From Hermatobates lingyangjiaoensis (taxonomy: Eukaryota > Arthropoda > Insecta > Hemiptera > Hermatobatidae), in contig JAPFBL010000104.1 in NCBI GenBank assembly GCA_026182355.1, positions 2,783,501 to 2,847,500 on the forward strand: a stretch of 64,000 bases of DNA, in the 5' to 3' direction. A program made the translations under genes and the position numbers. Positions within the stretch are counted from its first letter, which is position 1. Each line of letters opens with the position of its first letter. Shown here in pieces: positions 47,560 through 58,244 of this stretch. Under the pieces are notes generated by a model that was not told where the DNA came from, did not search any database, and worked only from the letters and a program-made list of their open reading frames with translations.

Positions 47560-47639
47560 CTAGAATCAGCAATACTAGTTAAGAAACAGGAAGAGTAACT
47601 ATTTGTAATCAATTTCCAATTGTTATTAACAGAATTTCG

Positions 47640-48154
47640 TTTTACAGATCAATACTGACCAGCAATACACAAATATTATTCTCAGTCAGCAAGCAAAGAA
47701 GAGAATACTCCATCGTGTTCAACGAGACCAGTATATCTGGAAGACTGATGCCTAAGTACACAAAATATTATTTTGTGATTCCAAAATATTATTTTGGAAT
47801 ACAACTTACCAAGAACTTTTTATTTATAAAGTTTTTCTAATGAAATATGTTAAAAAATTTATTGAATTTTAACAGATTTTTCTGGGAAAAGTTTATAAAT
47901 AAAAAATTCATGGTAAATTGTGTTCATTTTAACATTACCTAACTTTTGTTCTATCAGTTGGTCTCTGATGAAAACCACTTGTTTTTTTTTTTTGAAAGTT
48001 TTCCACCTTTTTCTGATTTCTTACCGTGATGTAAACGTTAATATATATATATATTATATATATATATATATACACTAAGCAATGTACAGACAAAATCATT
48101 ATTTTATTTATATAGATACATACTAAACTATATATATAAAAGAGAAGATTCCAA
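47640..48154. other. Non-coding, short TA tracts
   Basis: A local repeat of CAAAATATTATTTTGTGATTC and CAAAATATTATTTTGGAAT at 47760-47800, and (TA)n at 48040-48072. Confidence 0.5.
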
Positions 48155-48466
48155 AGGAATTACAGAGTAATATTATATATGCAATAAAGTGCAAAGACTG
48201 TTTATTATGGAGAAACCAGGAAAGGACTTATCAGCACAGTTATTCTATAAGAAAAAAGAAATATTAATGCCACTGCATTAGTTGCACTCAGTATTACTGA
48301 AGGACATAATTTTGATTTTAATGAAATAAAAATAATAGCCAAAGAAATGGATGAACAGAGAAGGAAAACTCTGGAAATGTTATATATTAGAATGGACCAG
48401 TCATCCATTAATTATAGAAGTGACATTTCAAATTTAAATAGTATTTATTCGGGTGTGTTAAGTTAA
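48155..48466 (+). pseudogene. PLE GIY-YIG C-terminal fragment
   Basis: The frame (with one likely frameshift near 48240) reads YAIKCKDCLLW, then INATALVALSITEGHNFDFN, EIKIIAKEMDEQRRKTLEML, then SINYRSDISNLNSIYSGVLS and TAA at 48464. HNFDF...KII...R..LE and the terminal DI-NL--IY motif are those of Penelope-like elements. The catalytic GIY and YIG strands are mostly lost. Confidence 0.8.
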
Positions 48467-48850
48467 ACATTGTTGATATATGAAAAATTGTGTTAGTGTC
48501 TTTTTGGTTGTCTGAAATTTGGTTACCTTGCTTGGTTATTTCAGTTCAGTGTCTCCTGTTCATTCAGACTACAGTTGTTAAAATCCACATACTATTTTTC
48601 TTTGTAAAATAATTTGTAATGTAATACTTAGTTTTTCTGTTTCAAAATTTATACTTCTGTAAGTTTTCTCACTAACATATAGGGAAAATTTCTATTGTAA
48701 TTTCTTAATTGTAACTAATTGCACTTTTATGTATGTTTGATTTTTGAATGATTGTATTATTTCTTATATTTCCTCTGTTTTTGTAGGCCTATGAAAAAGG
48801 TTTTAAATAAAGACCAAAACGTTGGCAATGAGACTTTAATTTGAAGAACT
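48467..48850 (+). repeat. PLE terminal repeat following the C-terminus
   Basis: Non-coding tail ending near CCTATGAAAAAGG, then AAAGACCAAAACGTTGGCAA at about 48790-48828, a decayed version of the CTGAAGATGG...GACCGAAACGTTGG hammerhead block at 34104. Confidence 0.6.
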
Positions 48851-48908
48851 GACCGAGTCCCGATAAACTATAGTTTTGTTTCTATTCCACGGTCGATACT
48901 TTTATCTA

Positions 48909-48910
<2 letters not shown>

Positions 48911-48948
<38 letters not shown>
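48911..48948. repeat. (TA)n microsatellite
   Basis: Immediately left of the foldback element at 48984-49137. A matching (TA)n tract lies on its right side (49138-49182). Confidence 0.9.
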
Positions 48949-48951
<3 letters not shown>

Positions 48952-49134
48952 ATTTCACATAAACACGTGAAACAAAAATCAATGATCAAACCACAATAAG
49001 AAATGGGAAAACAAGACTAAGATCTTTCAACCGTAACAAGCGGTCTTCGTCAGTTGGGTTTTTGACTCTGACGATGACCGCTTGTTGCGGTTGAAAGATC
49101 TTAGTCTTGTTTTCCCATTTCTTATTGTGGTTTG

Positions 49135-49137
<3 letters not shown>
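48949..49137. repeat. Foldback hammerhead element in (TA)n
   Basis: TTTCACATAAACACGTGAAA leads into arms 48984-49053 and 49064-49137, reverse complements around a TTGGGTTTTT spacer. Hammerhead cores are at 49068-49096 (plus, CTGACGATGACC...GGTTGAAAG) and 49053-49025 (minus, CTGACGAAGACC...GGTTGAAAG). Confidence 0.9.

Positions 49138-49182
<45 letters not shown>
49138..49182. repeat. (TA)n microsatellite
   Basis: About 22 TA units directly abutting the foldback element. Confidence 0.9.
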
Positions 49183-49186
<4 letters not shown>

Positions 49187-49340
49187 TCTGAGGTGCAACC
49201 GTAATTATCAACCTACTATCGGCCGTACCTTATTTGGGAGAAGAGTTAGTTAAATGATTATGAGGAGGATTTTCCGTAAGAAATGCTACACTTACACGAT
49301 TTTTCATTCTACATTTCCTGCTATATATATATATATATAT

Positions 49341-49498
49341 AAACTATATTGACACAAAGAACGCTCAGAAATGAAACAGAAACTCACTACTATATTTTGA
49401 TATCTTCGTCATCTGGAATATAAAAACGAGTCGCTCCGCAGGCAGACCACGACTGGCCGACCGGTGGTCTTGAAGAAACCACCAGTTTCTATACAACA
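49341..49498 (-). repeat. PLE end with hammerhead-like core between TA tracts
   Basis: The minus strand reads CAGATGACGAAGATATCAAA, then ATATAGTAGTGAGTTTCTG (49415-49375), a decayed hammerhead with one core change. Flanked by (TA)n at 49321-49340 and 49499-49547. Confidence 0.55.

Positions 49499-49547
<49 letters not shown>
49499..49547. repeat. (TA)n microsatellite
   Basis: About 24 TA units. Confidence 0.9.
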
Positions 49548-49548
<1 letters not shown>

Positions 49549-50420
49549 TTTTGAATATACAGTATAGAATATTTGTAACTGTAGGTTTATGCATGTTAAT
49601 TTTATATTTAATTACACTGAGTCTAAGTGGTCGTCTAAGAGGACCATAACGTTGGTTATTTATTCTTTGTAGAATATATGGAATTTAACAATAACTACAT
49701 CTTTTGGCGAGTTATTAAACTCGGTATCTTATAAATAGAAAGCAGTGATAAGAAATCTGGAAAAGCAATTCAGAAAAAGAGTAAGAACAATAATATGTAA
49801 ACAATTAATTATATTTTTATATTTATAGCAGATAGACTTTGTTTTCTCGATACAACACTTCCTTTCTTGAGGACAACACTTAATAGGGTCGTCAAAATAT
49901 AGAATGAGAGTCCTAGTGTTTAGTTTTTGTTTTCCAAGTGTATCTGTATAAAATGTGTATATTAACATTATAATGTTAACATTTATTGTGTATTTTTAAC
50001 AGTATTTACGTAATATCAGTAACATCAGAAGAGATATAAAGACATATAATCATGAACTGTTGTACTAAATAACAACACTCAATTGATGAGAGTTCATATC
50101 ATTATTATTCATATCGATATTGTTCTGGCAGGAATCTATTCATTTATATTCCGACTGGTAAGAAACGTGTCATGGTCGGCAATTGTTGTCACGCAAAGCT
50201 TTGAGACTGGAGTATTATGCCAACAACGACCGATTTGCCTATATCTGTTAAAGACTTAACACCACTGCCATATTTTTCTATTAATTAAAATATAAAGAAA
50301 GTCTAAAAAAGATAACATTAATTACTAATAAACCATCAAAAAAGGTAATATTTTTAATTTCTCTTCATGTGATAGGTCTTTTTATCTCTGTCTTATCCTC
50401 TTCTAAACTCTTGTACATAC
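49548..50420. other. No gene confirmed
   Basis: 49616-49660 has CTGAGTCTAAGTGGTCGTCT, then GGACCATAACGTTGG, a decayed PLE hammerhead block. 50090-50265 is a GC-richer patch with an open minus frame (VSKLCVTTIADHDTFLTSRN) of unknown origin, possibly repeat-derived. Confidence 0.4.
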
Positions 50421-50421
50421 C

Positions 50422-50427
50422 TCTCAC

Positions 50428-50463
<36 letters not shown>

Positions 50464-50469
50464 ACACAC

Positions 50470-50515
<46 letters not shown>

Positions 50516-50547
50516 TACACACGCACGCACGCACACAAACACACACA
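50422..50547. repeat. Compound (CT)n-(AC)n microsatellite
   Basis: A (CT)n tract (50424-50460) runs into (AC)n (50463-50510) and degenerate ACGC/ACAC units. Confidence 0.9.
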
Positions 50548-50549
50548 AT

Positions 50550-51055
50550 TTTTCTGGGTAAGATTTCAATGGATATCTTTTAGCTAATAGTCATAATTAA
50601 ATGTAATTATATTTTAATTACTGTAATCTTGTAGTTAAAAAAAAATTATATATACGTCAGCACCATTAGTGTAAAGAATTTTTGATTCTACTTGCATATA
50701 TTATTTTAGTTTAGTTAAACATGTATGTAAAATAACTGTTAAATTAATGTTTGTATGTTATACTTACTTTTACTTATTATACTAAGTTTACTTATAGCTA
50801 ATAAATACTATTTATACTTATTTACACTTAGTTTATAGCTATACTTACTTTGTATTATTTATTATTATTTATAATGACTTTGTTGTTGCATACACGTTGT
50901 ACCCTGTGTGATACGTGTAAACACACGTATGACAAAAAAACCACATATGTGGAAAAAAAACAAAAAAATATGTGTATAAGGAAAAAAACCACATACACAC
51001 ACACATATATATATGTATAATAAAATATGAAATAATTTCATAAATTCATGAAATA
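50550..51055. other. AT-rich, no gene recognised
   Basis: ACTTATTATACTAAG-type short repeats at 50760-50860 and a CA/TA tract at 50990-51015. Confidence 0.5.
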
Positions 51056-51124
51056 ACAATCAATGATTAAACCGCAATATGAAACGTGGAAAAATACTAA
51101 GTTCTTTCATATTGTGGTTTGATC

Positions 51125-51125
<1 letters not shown>
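51056..51125. repeat. Deleted foldback element beside (TA)n
   Basis: CAATCAATGATTAAACCGCA is followed after about 30 nt by CATATTGTGGTTTGATCATT: the outer ends of the foldback family with the ribozyme-bearing middle lost. (TA)n follows at 51127-51171. Confidence 0.7.

Positions 51126-51126
<1 letters not shown>

Positions 51127-51171
<45 letters not shown>
51127..51171. repeat. (TA)n microsatellite
   Basis: About 22 TA units. Confidence 0.9.
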
Positions 51172-51174
<3 letters not shown>

Positions 51175-51945
51175 TAGAATGTCTCAGAGCTTATTTTTCT
51201 TCATTTTGATTTTTCCCCTACGGCTGTTGGCTTGGCGAGTAGCTGGTGGTTGGTCACCTAGTAGCTGCAGTGTTCGTGAAACCCCGGTGTGTTGACGATT
51301 AATTAATGGGTTATGCTTCAAGATTTTCATGGCTTCATATATCTGTAATTTGGCTGGATCATTAATTTGCTTTAAAATGATAGTGTTTTGTACAAGGTCC
51401 TGGTGGGTGAGTTTTCTTCCGTCTTTCTGGGAGGTGTGTCTGGTCAGTCGTCTTGAGAGTGTGGTCGATGTCATACCGATATATTTTGAATTGACTAAGA
51501 GCTCACAATCTCCCATATTACAGTTATATTAGTATATGACATTGGCCTTTTGCAGTTCCGGGATGACTGCATCTGGGCTATTTTTCATTATCAGGTTCAC
51601 AGTGGTTCTAGTTTTATATTAAATATGGATTTGAAGACGTTCATTTTCGTTATTGCATTTTACATACCTGCGAATAATTTGTTTCAACACTCTTTCATCT
51701 TCTTTATACGCCTCTGTGTACTGATTCATATAGTACCCCTTATGTACTGTGTTGTAAGTGTGTAAGTTGTAAGTGTGTTTTAAACAACCTGTTTTGGAAT
51801 GCTTCCGAAAGTTGGAATGTAAGTACGATTTATCATTACTTTCAGGGGTTGCAATTGTGACCAGTAGACCATTTTGAGTCCTTTTTCCTACTGAGAGTGT
51901 TGCTAGAGTTTTGCAGCAACTAGTATTAATTTTTCTCATCTCTTT
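51175..51945 (-). pseudogene. PLE fragment: RT tail, linker and GIY-YIG domain
   Basis: Read on the minus strand. The first part (51939-51619) carries TVHKGYYMNQYTEAYKEDER and VLKQIIRRYVKCNNENERL; after stops, KNSPDAVIPELQKANVIY; then CELLVNSKYIGMTSTTLSRR and NTIILKQINDPAKLQIYEAM, NPLINRQHTG, ending KMKKNKL at 51184. YIGMTSTTLSRR and the distal EAM...NPLIN are the GIY-YIG nuclease end of a Penelope-like element; the first GIY strand is degraded. At least two in-frame stops. CTCAGAGCTTATTTTTCTTC at the end is mirrored at 52262-52285. Confidence 0.85.
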
Positions 51946-52007
51946 TTCTTGTGTTTACAACCGGCTATGAAAATTCATAAGTTTGGAACTGAATATTAAC
52001 GACTCAC

Positions 52008-52120
52008 CAAGACCAGTTGTTGCTGGAACTGATCGTAGAAATTGTGCGGATTGCCATTAGCAGCAACTGGCAACTGCAGCTTCGGACTTTGAAAGTGGTA
52101 TTCGAATAATTTGTTCACCA
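52008..52120 (-). CDS. Unidentified gene, exon c
   Basis: Acceptor AATTTGACAG|TG and donor GTCTTG|GTGAGT. Encodes VNKLFEYHFQSPKLQLPVAA, then NGNPHNFYDQFQQQLVL. Phase 1 to 0. It is an island between PLE debris on one side and a foldback element on the other. Confidence 0.65.
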
Positions 52121-52324
52121 CTGTCAAATTATTTGTTTACGTTTGTTAAACTAAATAGTCTGCTGACTAGCTATACCTGATCATTGACCAGTTACCACCC
52201 AGTATTCAGACCAGCAACACCTAAGATATGTATATTAGACAAAATGCCGTAGGAGAAAAATTAAAATGAAGAAAAATGAGCTCTGAGGCCTTCTAAACTA
52301 TCTCGTCAGAGAGCTATTACAAAT

Positions 52325-52371
<47 letters not shown>

Positions 52372-52641
52372 CACATAAACACGTGAAATAACAATCAATG
52401 ATCAAACCACAATAAGAAATGGGAAAACAAGACTAATATCTTTCAACCATAACAAGTAGTCTTCGTCAGAGTCAAAAACCCAACTGATTTGAAATCTTTT
52501 ATGTAACTTCTTTTTATATAACTACTTTTATTCTTTTATTTTATACAACTTCTTCAGTTGGGTTTTTGACTCTGACGAAGACCGCTTGTTACGGTTGAAA
52601 GATCTTAGTCTTGTTTTCCCATTTCTTATTGTGGTTTGATC

Positions 52642-52691
<50 letters not shown>

Positions 52692-55295
52692 AATGAATAT
52701 TTGTAAAAATTCACAGGCATACTTACATATATACATTAATTAGGTACTTTAATAAACTTTAATAAAGTTATTTATTTGTGATTAGAATAATAATAAATAA
52801 TAAAAATGAATCTTAAAAGAAGCATTTAATGGTTTATATGTAGAACAATTCTTTTCATCACAACTTGTATGTCAACAAAGAGCGATTGGTTAATTTTAAT
52901 TGTTTCTGACATTTGTTACAGAATTTCTATAGACTGAATAAATATATATTCATTTGAAATATACTTATATAAAACAATGTTACAAAAAATACGTGGAGTT
53001 AAGATTAGCATACAAATACCAGTAAATTTTATATTTTAAATTTAAAATTGGGACTGATAAATTCTCATTTACTAGTAAATAGAAATGCGAAATTCGAAGG
53101 AACTTCGACTACTAAATTCCTACGCAAAATAAACTAATTTTATCATTCCTATCATTGATGTCTCGAATAGCCGTAGGTCTTTAGCAGAGAGAGCCTACGA
53201 TCAGGAGTAGGTTGAAACGATTTTCCCCTTTATAACATTTGTTGCTTCTACCAATTCTTTCGTCAAAGGCGTTTTATATCATTCTCTAGAGTCTTTTAAA
53301 TAATCTGCGGAGTAATAATGATTTGAATAGTATAAAAAACTGTAGAAGTTTTTAAACTTCTACAAAATAACAGAAAGGAAATGATAAGATAAGGGAATCA
53401 ACGCACAAGTCAACCATGCATAAACTCCTGACACCTCTTATTCGTGCATGTCTTGGTTTGTCTGGATTATTTAACCCGTCTTTTTGTTCTAATTTTTCAG
53501 AGTGTCTTACCTATATTTTAAAAAGTCTTAAACTTAAATTGTCTTTAAATAACTTACATTCTAAATGTGTGATTTAAATGATATATTTAACTAAAGATAA
53601 TTCAATTTATTTATATATAAAAGAAAGTTTTTGTCTGTGCATTGCTTATAACTGACTGATTTCAAGTTATCTTTACGTTTTATATATTAGAGAAACTGAG
53701 TACACCCTTAGAAAAATGTCTGTCTGTTTGTGTGCAAAATTTTGTCACAAGTAAACTCAGCCACCATAAGGCATAGCCAGTTAAAACCTTGACAGATTTG
53801 TGATTGTCTTAACTTAAGCATAAAATTTGAATGGATTGGAAATTCAACGTAGAAGCGAAGGTATGGACTTTTAAGCTGTGTTTTGTGAACTACACAATAC
53901 GTCATAGAGGTGGGTATCATGACTGGGTATGGTATTGGGAGTCTGTGTTTATGTACGCATACCGTTGATTCCAAGCAACTATCCATTTATTTCAAATGGT
54001 TACAATTTCCCGTCAGCATCTGTTTTCAACTCCCTGTTCTTCCATGCTCATGAAGGACACACAGCTAATGTGTTGTATACAGAGGTACTTGCTCAACAAT
54101 GTACTAATAATGATATTTTATACTATTCTATAATTTCTAATAATATTTTAGAATCTCATCTCAGAATTTTCGTAGGCAAGTGCCTCTGTATACACATTAG
54201 CTGTCTGTCCTTCATGTGCATAGAAGAGCAGAGAGTTGAAAACAGAGCTGACGGGAAACTGTAACAATTTGAAATAAATGGATAGTTGCTTGGAATCAAT
54301 GATACGTGTACATAAACACAGACTCCCCAATACCATACCCAGTCATGATGTCCACCTCCATGACGTATTGTGTAGATCACCAAACACAGCTTAAAAGTCC
54401 ATATCTTCTACGGTGAATTTCTGAATACCCATCAAAGACGGGGATGTCTTCTAGTAATCATAAAATATTATCTTTTTGACATCTACTTTAGGAACCACCA
54501 CTTGAACTGCACCACTTGAACTGCACACCAGTGTAACAATACCACGGTGTTGGGATTAGGAATCTGATTCTACAGTAATCTGATTTGAGGCTAAAGAGAT
54601 AAATATGCGATAAATGGGTGCCTAAACCAAACATTAATTCTGCAAATGTTCAGAAATAGGTCAAAACATATTCCTAGTTTCCATCCAAAATTATTCTGAA
54701 TTTATTCTTTACAATCAGTGGGAGAGACAAAAAGGTCTCCATAATGCCTTTAATCAATTCACACAAAAAAAAAATCGCATAAACAGAATATTAGTCTAAA
54801 TATTCTAATAATTTGACCCGAACCAATAAAACTATATATGTTATGATGGATGTTAAAATATAGAATTATATCCTATAGAAACATGCTTTCGTGTGTTTTC
54901 CCTCTAATTATATGAATAACTGTGCTATAAATATACTTTTGTTTACAATAATAATAGATAATCTACTTTAAACAAATCTTTTTTAAAAATTTATGACTTA
55001 CCTCTACTTAAACTTGAATTAGATTGAGGATCATTATCCTAAAATCATAAACAGTTTCAACACATTATACATCAAATTTATAAGTAAAATTAAAAATGAA
55101 CTAATAAACATTCCAAAATGAAACTAATAAGTTTGTTATGTCAAACTAAGTTGCTGTAATCGTTCCAGACACAAAGAGAATCATTGTGTCATTCAATGGA
55201 TCACTGTGATCCATTCTATTTCTTATTCCTACAAAAACTGTTACCAGTCGAAATTAGTTTAGAATTTGATACTATAGTTTATATGTTGAATGAAA

Positions 55296-55368
<73 letters not shown>

Positions 55369-56315
55369 TGGTATCATTCTGATTGGTTAAACAAGACTGA
55401 GTTTTTCTGTCAATGAACTTGTTTCTAGGCCATCCAGCTTCCGAAAGATTAATTTTTCGTTGTGAGAACAACGATTGAGGTGGTGTGTCCTGCTGGTTGT
55501 TGACGTGTTTCAACTGTTTAATTTGTCCGGAATTCTTCTTTATAGCTCCAGCTGCAGGTGCATTGTAAGGCATTGGAAAGTGTAGCCTTTGTAATGCAAA
55601 CATACTTTGCGTTAAATAGGAGTCCACACTCTCCTTTGTTACATTTATATTCATATATGACGTTGACTTTCTCTAGGTCACTGGTAGTGGTGTCTTGGCT
55701 GTTTACAATGACTAAGTTTCTTGTTGTTCGGGACTTCAACAAAGTTGAAGAATTCATGTACACTGATGTTACGTCGTTTGTTCTTAGTTTTCCACATGGA
55801 ACATAAAGAAATTTTCGAAAATAAACTCCAGTGGTCATAGCAACCCCTCGACCTTGCAGTACAGGGTTCCATCTATATGCTGGAAAGAGTATTTAGTAAT
55901 ACGTGCATAGAGCAATTACGTTTGTTTTTCATCTGCGAAGGTGGTAATTTAGTGGGATTCTATCCTATGTTGCAGATTTTTTGCAAACTGGCGAACCAAG
56001 AAAAGGCAATTATTAACAAAAAATACTCAGTGGTGTTTAACTAATCGTATATAAAAATAATTAATTAACAAGAAACAGTCCGTTAGGACAACTTATAAAA
56101 CGATTAAGAGAAAATAGCACAAAGTAACAACAACAAAATTAACTCCAATGTGTTATTAAGAACTCTTCTTCTTTTTTTGACGACAAGGTCGAAATATTGA
56201 AGGGATTTTTGTTGGTATTTCTCTGTGTTTTTTTCTCTTAACCATTTGGCATATATATATATACGAGTTCAGAACTCGTATTATGTCCAGTTTGGATCGT
56301 GTTTCGTTTAATTAA

Positions 56316-56346
<31 letters not shown>

Positions 56347-57156
56347 CAAAGATCAAACCACAATAAGAAATGGGTAAGGAAACAAGACTAAGATCTTTCA
56401 ACCGTGACAATCGGTCATGTGAAATCTTTTTATATATTAGATATATAATGACAAATAATAATAGATCTTTATTTTTTACAAATATGTTACAACTTTAAGA
56501 TAATTCAAGGTAAAATGTGATGTTTTGAAAATGTGTAGATCTTTTAAAGAAATGACTCTTAATGCTCATTACCAATTAAGGGACATAATCTTAGTTAATT
56601 GGTAAACTAAACACATAATTAGAAACGTAGAAAGAAAGTTATTAAAATAAAGATGTTGTAAGTGTACTTTGTTTGAAGATCTTTGTGATATATAACAATT
56701 TTTTTTTGTCATTTGAAGTGTCTATACAAATATTGCACTTTTAATATGAGTTTGGAAAACCACTTTGCGTTTAGGATTAAAAAGTTATCTTGCTACGGTA
56801 GTATTGTTCAAAGACTTGCTCAGGTTTCTCTGACATTTAGTCTACTTTTGTTTCCAACTTTAATTCAACACACTGATTTTAAATAATCATTTTAATGATA
56901 ATCGTTGCTGACTCATAAAGTTCAAATGAAGCTTTTCTTTCCCTGTCGCAAGTACGACTTACTATTATCAGTATTAGAACGCAAAATGCCTCATTCATAT
57001 AAAAATATTAATATTCAAGAAATAAAATGTATTTTGTTAATCTTACCAAAAGTGTGGAAGTTGTACCAATGAAGTTAATGTCTCCTGTTTGGAGTGCCGG
57101 GCACGCACAAGTGGATACGGAAAGCACTGTTCCCTTCCTGATTTTATCTTCACAAT
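52008..57156 (-). CDS. Unidentified gene, three phase-compatible internal exons (partial)
   Basis: Exons in transcript order: 57156-57047 (110 nt), 55038-55002 (37 nt), 52120-52008 (113 nt), each with clean AG and GT borders. Phases agree: the first ends on a codon; the microexon adds 12 codons plus a G; the third supplies TG to make Val and ends on a codon. The joined piece is 86 residues: CEDKIRKGTVLSVSTCACPA..., DNDPQSNSSLSR, VNKLFEYHFQSPKLQLPVAA..., FYDQFQQQLVL. I do not recognise the family. CACPALQTGD.NFIG is faintly like an NTR (netrin) module, but too short to claim. Both ends are open: further exons must lie above 57156 and below 52008. The introns are full of PLE and foldback elements. 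Confidence 0.6.
52255..52322 (+). repeat. PLE end fragment
   Basis: AAAATGAAGAAAAATGAGCT, then CTGAGGCCTTCTAAAC: the inverse of 51175-51205, then TCGTCAGAGAGCTATTAC. Confidence 0.55.
52326..52370. repeat. (TA)n microsatellite
   Basis: Abuts the left end of the foldback element at 52371. Confidence 0.9.
52371..52645. repeat. Foldback hammerhead element in (TA)n
   Basis: Arms 52400-52480 and 52560-52641 (GATCAAACCACAATAAGAAA ... and its complement) with an 80-bp spacer rich in ACTTCTTTTATATAAC-like sequence. Hammerhead core at 52572-52600 (CTGACGA, ACCG...CGGT stem, GAAAG). The arms are nearly identical to those at 48984-49137, so both copies are young. Confidence 0.9.
52646..52688. repeat. 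(TA)n microsatellite
   Basis: Abuts the right end of the foldback element. Confidence 0.9.
52690..53830. other. AT-rich, no gene recognised
   Basis: No exon or assigned repeat. 53160-53290 is slightly more complex but without splice-bounded frames. Confidence 0.5.
53835..54425. repeat. Foldback element, ~250-bp inverted arms
   Basis: The left arm 53835-54090 (TATGGACTTTTAAGCTGTGT, CATGACTGGGTATGGTATTG, ACTATCCATTTATTTCAAAT, TCATGAAGGACACACAGCTA) is the imperfect reverse complement of 54172-54425. An 80-bp AT-rich spacer separates them. No coding capacity; open frames on both strands are mirror images of each other. Confidence 0.9.
54426..54990. other. No gene recognised
   Basis: Contains a short tandem GAACTGCACCACTT at 54505-54525. 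AT-rich otherwise. Confidence 0.5.
55002..55038 (-). CDS. Unidentified gene, 37-nt microexon b
   Basis: Acceptor TTTATGATTTTAG|G and consensus donor AGAG|GTAAGT. Encodes DNDPQSNSSLSR plus one base, phase 0 to 1. Because 37 is not a multiple of three, skipping it would shift the frame. Confidence 0.5.
55299..55363. repeat. Compound (TA)n-(GT)n microsatellite
   Basis: About 16 TA units run directly into about 17 GT units. Confidence 0.95.
55385..55905 (-). pseudogene. PLE fragment, RT tail and linker, degenerate
   Basis: The minus frame 55838-55518 reads YFRKFLYVPCGKLRTNDVTS, then TRNLVIVNSQDTTTSDLEKV, then YEYKCNKGECGLLFNAKYVC; the Cys-containing linker before the nuclease (K.NVIY.Y.CN.G.C) is shared with 51175-51945 and is typical of Penelope-like elements. 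The nuclease itself is shifted into another frame (GAIKKNSGQIKQLKHVNNQQ). The element ends at the (GT)n-(TA)n tract. Confidence 0.75.
56080..56235 (+). repeat. PLE end fragment with hammerhead-like tail
   Basis: CAGTCCGTTAGGACAACTTA (compare 39455-39475), then GACGACAAGGTCGAAATATT at about 56179-56198. Confidence 0.5.
56318..56440. repeat. Foldback element single arm beside (TA)n
   Basis: (TA)n at 56318-56346, then AGATCAAACCACAATAAGAA, a 5-bp insertion (GTAAG), then ACAAGACTAAGATCTTTCAA. The right arm is lost. Ends CATGTGAAATCTTTTTATAT. Confidence 0.75.
56441..57046. other. No gene recognised
   Basis: AT-rich intron of the unidentified minus-strand gene. Confidence 0.5.
57047..57156 (-). 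CDS. Unidentified gene, exon a
   Basis: Acceptor ATCTTCTTTTAG|AT and donor CTTTTG|GTAAGA. Encodes 36 full codons, CEDKIRKGTVLSVSTCACPA, then LQTGDINFIGTTSTLL. Balanced composition within AT-rich flanks. Starts phase 1, ends phase 0. Confidence 0.65.
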
Positions 57157-57883
57157 CTAAAAGAAGATAGTTAATATTGCATGTTACATTAATGAAGGGA
57201 TAATTCATTCAAAACCTTTAAAAAGTAATATAATATAAAGCAGTCAAAACTATAAATGAATTCAATGTTTTATCTATTAACATTAGTCATGTGGATAGTA
57301 AGCACCTTTATTAATATCATAAGTGAAAGTGGCTTCTTTTGAAGCCAGGGACTGTAATGGATTCCAGGAGTCTCCAAGAATGTTAAACCTGATAGCATAT
57401 CTCAATTAAGTAAACATCTTAATGAATTTTTTTTATAGATACCTGTGTATACTTGTGCAGAATAATTCATGAGACGAACCGATTTTTTTGATGAAAGTAA
57501 ATATAAAAAATCACGTCTGTCACTGATCATGAGCAAATCAGTATATGTCATAACAAAGAGATCTATGTTGTAAGCTTGACAAAGATTGTATCGGCAAGGA
57601 GTGCTAGTTAAAGGGGAAATAACTGTATTCTTCTGAGCAAATATGTATGTATGTGTAAGTATACAGTGTTTACTCTCACGTTTCTCTACAAAATATATCC
57701 ATTTTCAAAAAAATTGAATAACCATTTTCATATCTTAATATATATTTTCGTAGTGTCTTGTTTATATATCTGTTTGTTCTCTATAGAAATCAAAACTACT
57801 GGACCAATTAAGCTGAAACTTGGCATGGGAGGTCTTTGGGGGTAAATGAACAAAACTAAGGGGGTACCAGAGGCAATCCCCCA

Positions 57884-58227
57884 AGTTATGGTGCAATAAC
57901 TTCTAATTATGGTGAAATACCAGATGAAAATGGTGCAATTCTTTGAAAAATAAAAATAAAATAAGAACAATGTTTAGACTAAATTTGGAAAGGTATATAA
58001 AGGACATTTCAATTTACAAAAGTAACAGTATTAATTTTGTAAAATAAAGTTGTGTAGTTATGGTGCAATAACTTCTAATTATGGTGAAATACCAGATGAA
58101 AATGGTGCAATTCTTTGAAAAATAAAAATAAAATAAGAACAATGTTTAGACTAAATTTGGAAAGGTATATAAAGGACATTTCAATTTACAAAAGTAACAG
58201 TATTAATTTTGTAAAATAAAGTTGTGT
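57884..58227 (+). repeat. 172-bp tandem duplication inside the Helitron
   Basis: Two copies, nearly identical in what I compared, from AGTTATGGTGCAATAACTTC to AAAATAAAGTTGTGT (starts 57884 and 58056), followed by a short (TA)n tract. Confidence 0.95.
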
Positions 58228-58244
58228 TATATATATATATATAT

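Noticed and set aside
49409..49649. ORFs on both strands made of alternating Ile-Tyr
   Set aside because: They translate a (TA)n microsatellite and are not coding.
53708..54383. Several overlapping ORFs up to 111 codons on both strands
   Set aside because: They are mirror images produced by the inverted arms of a foldback element; no family match.
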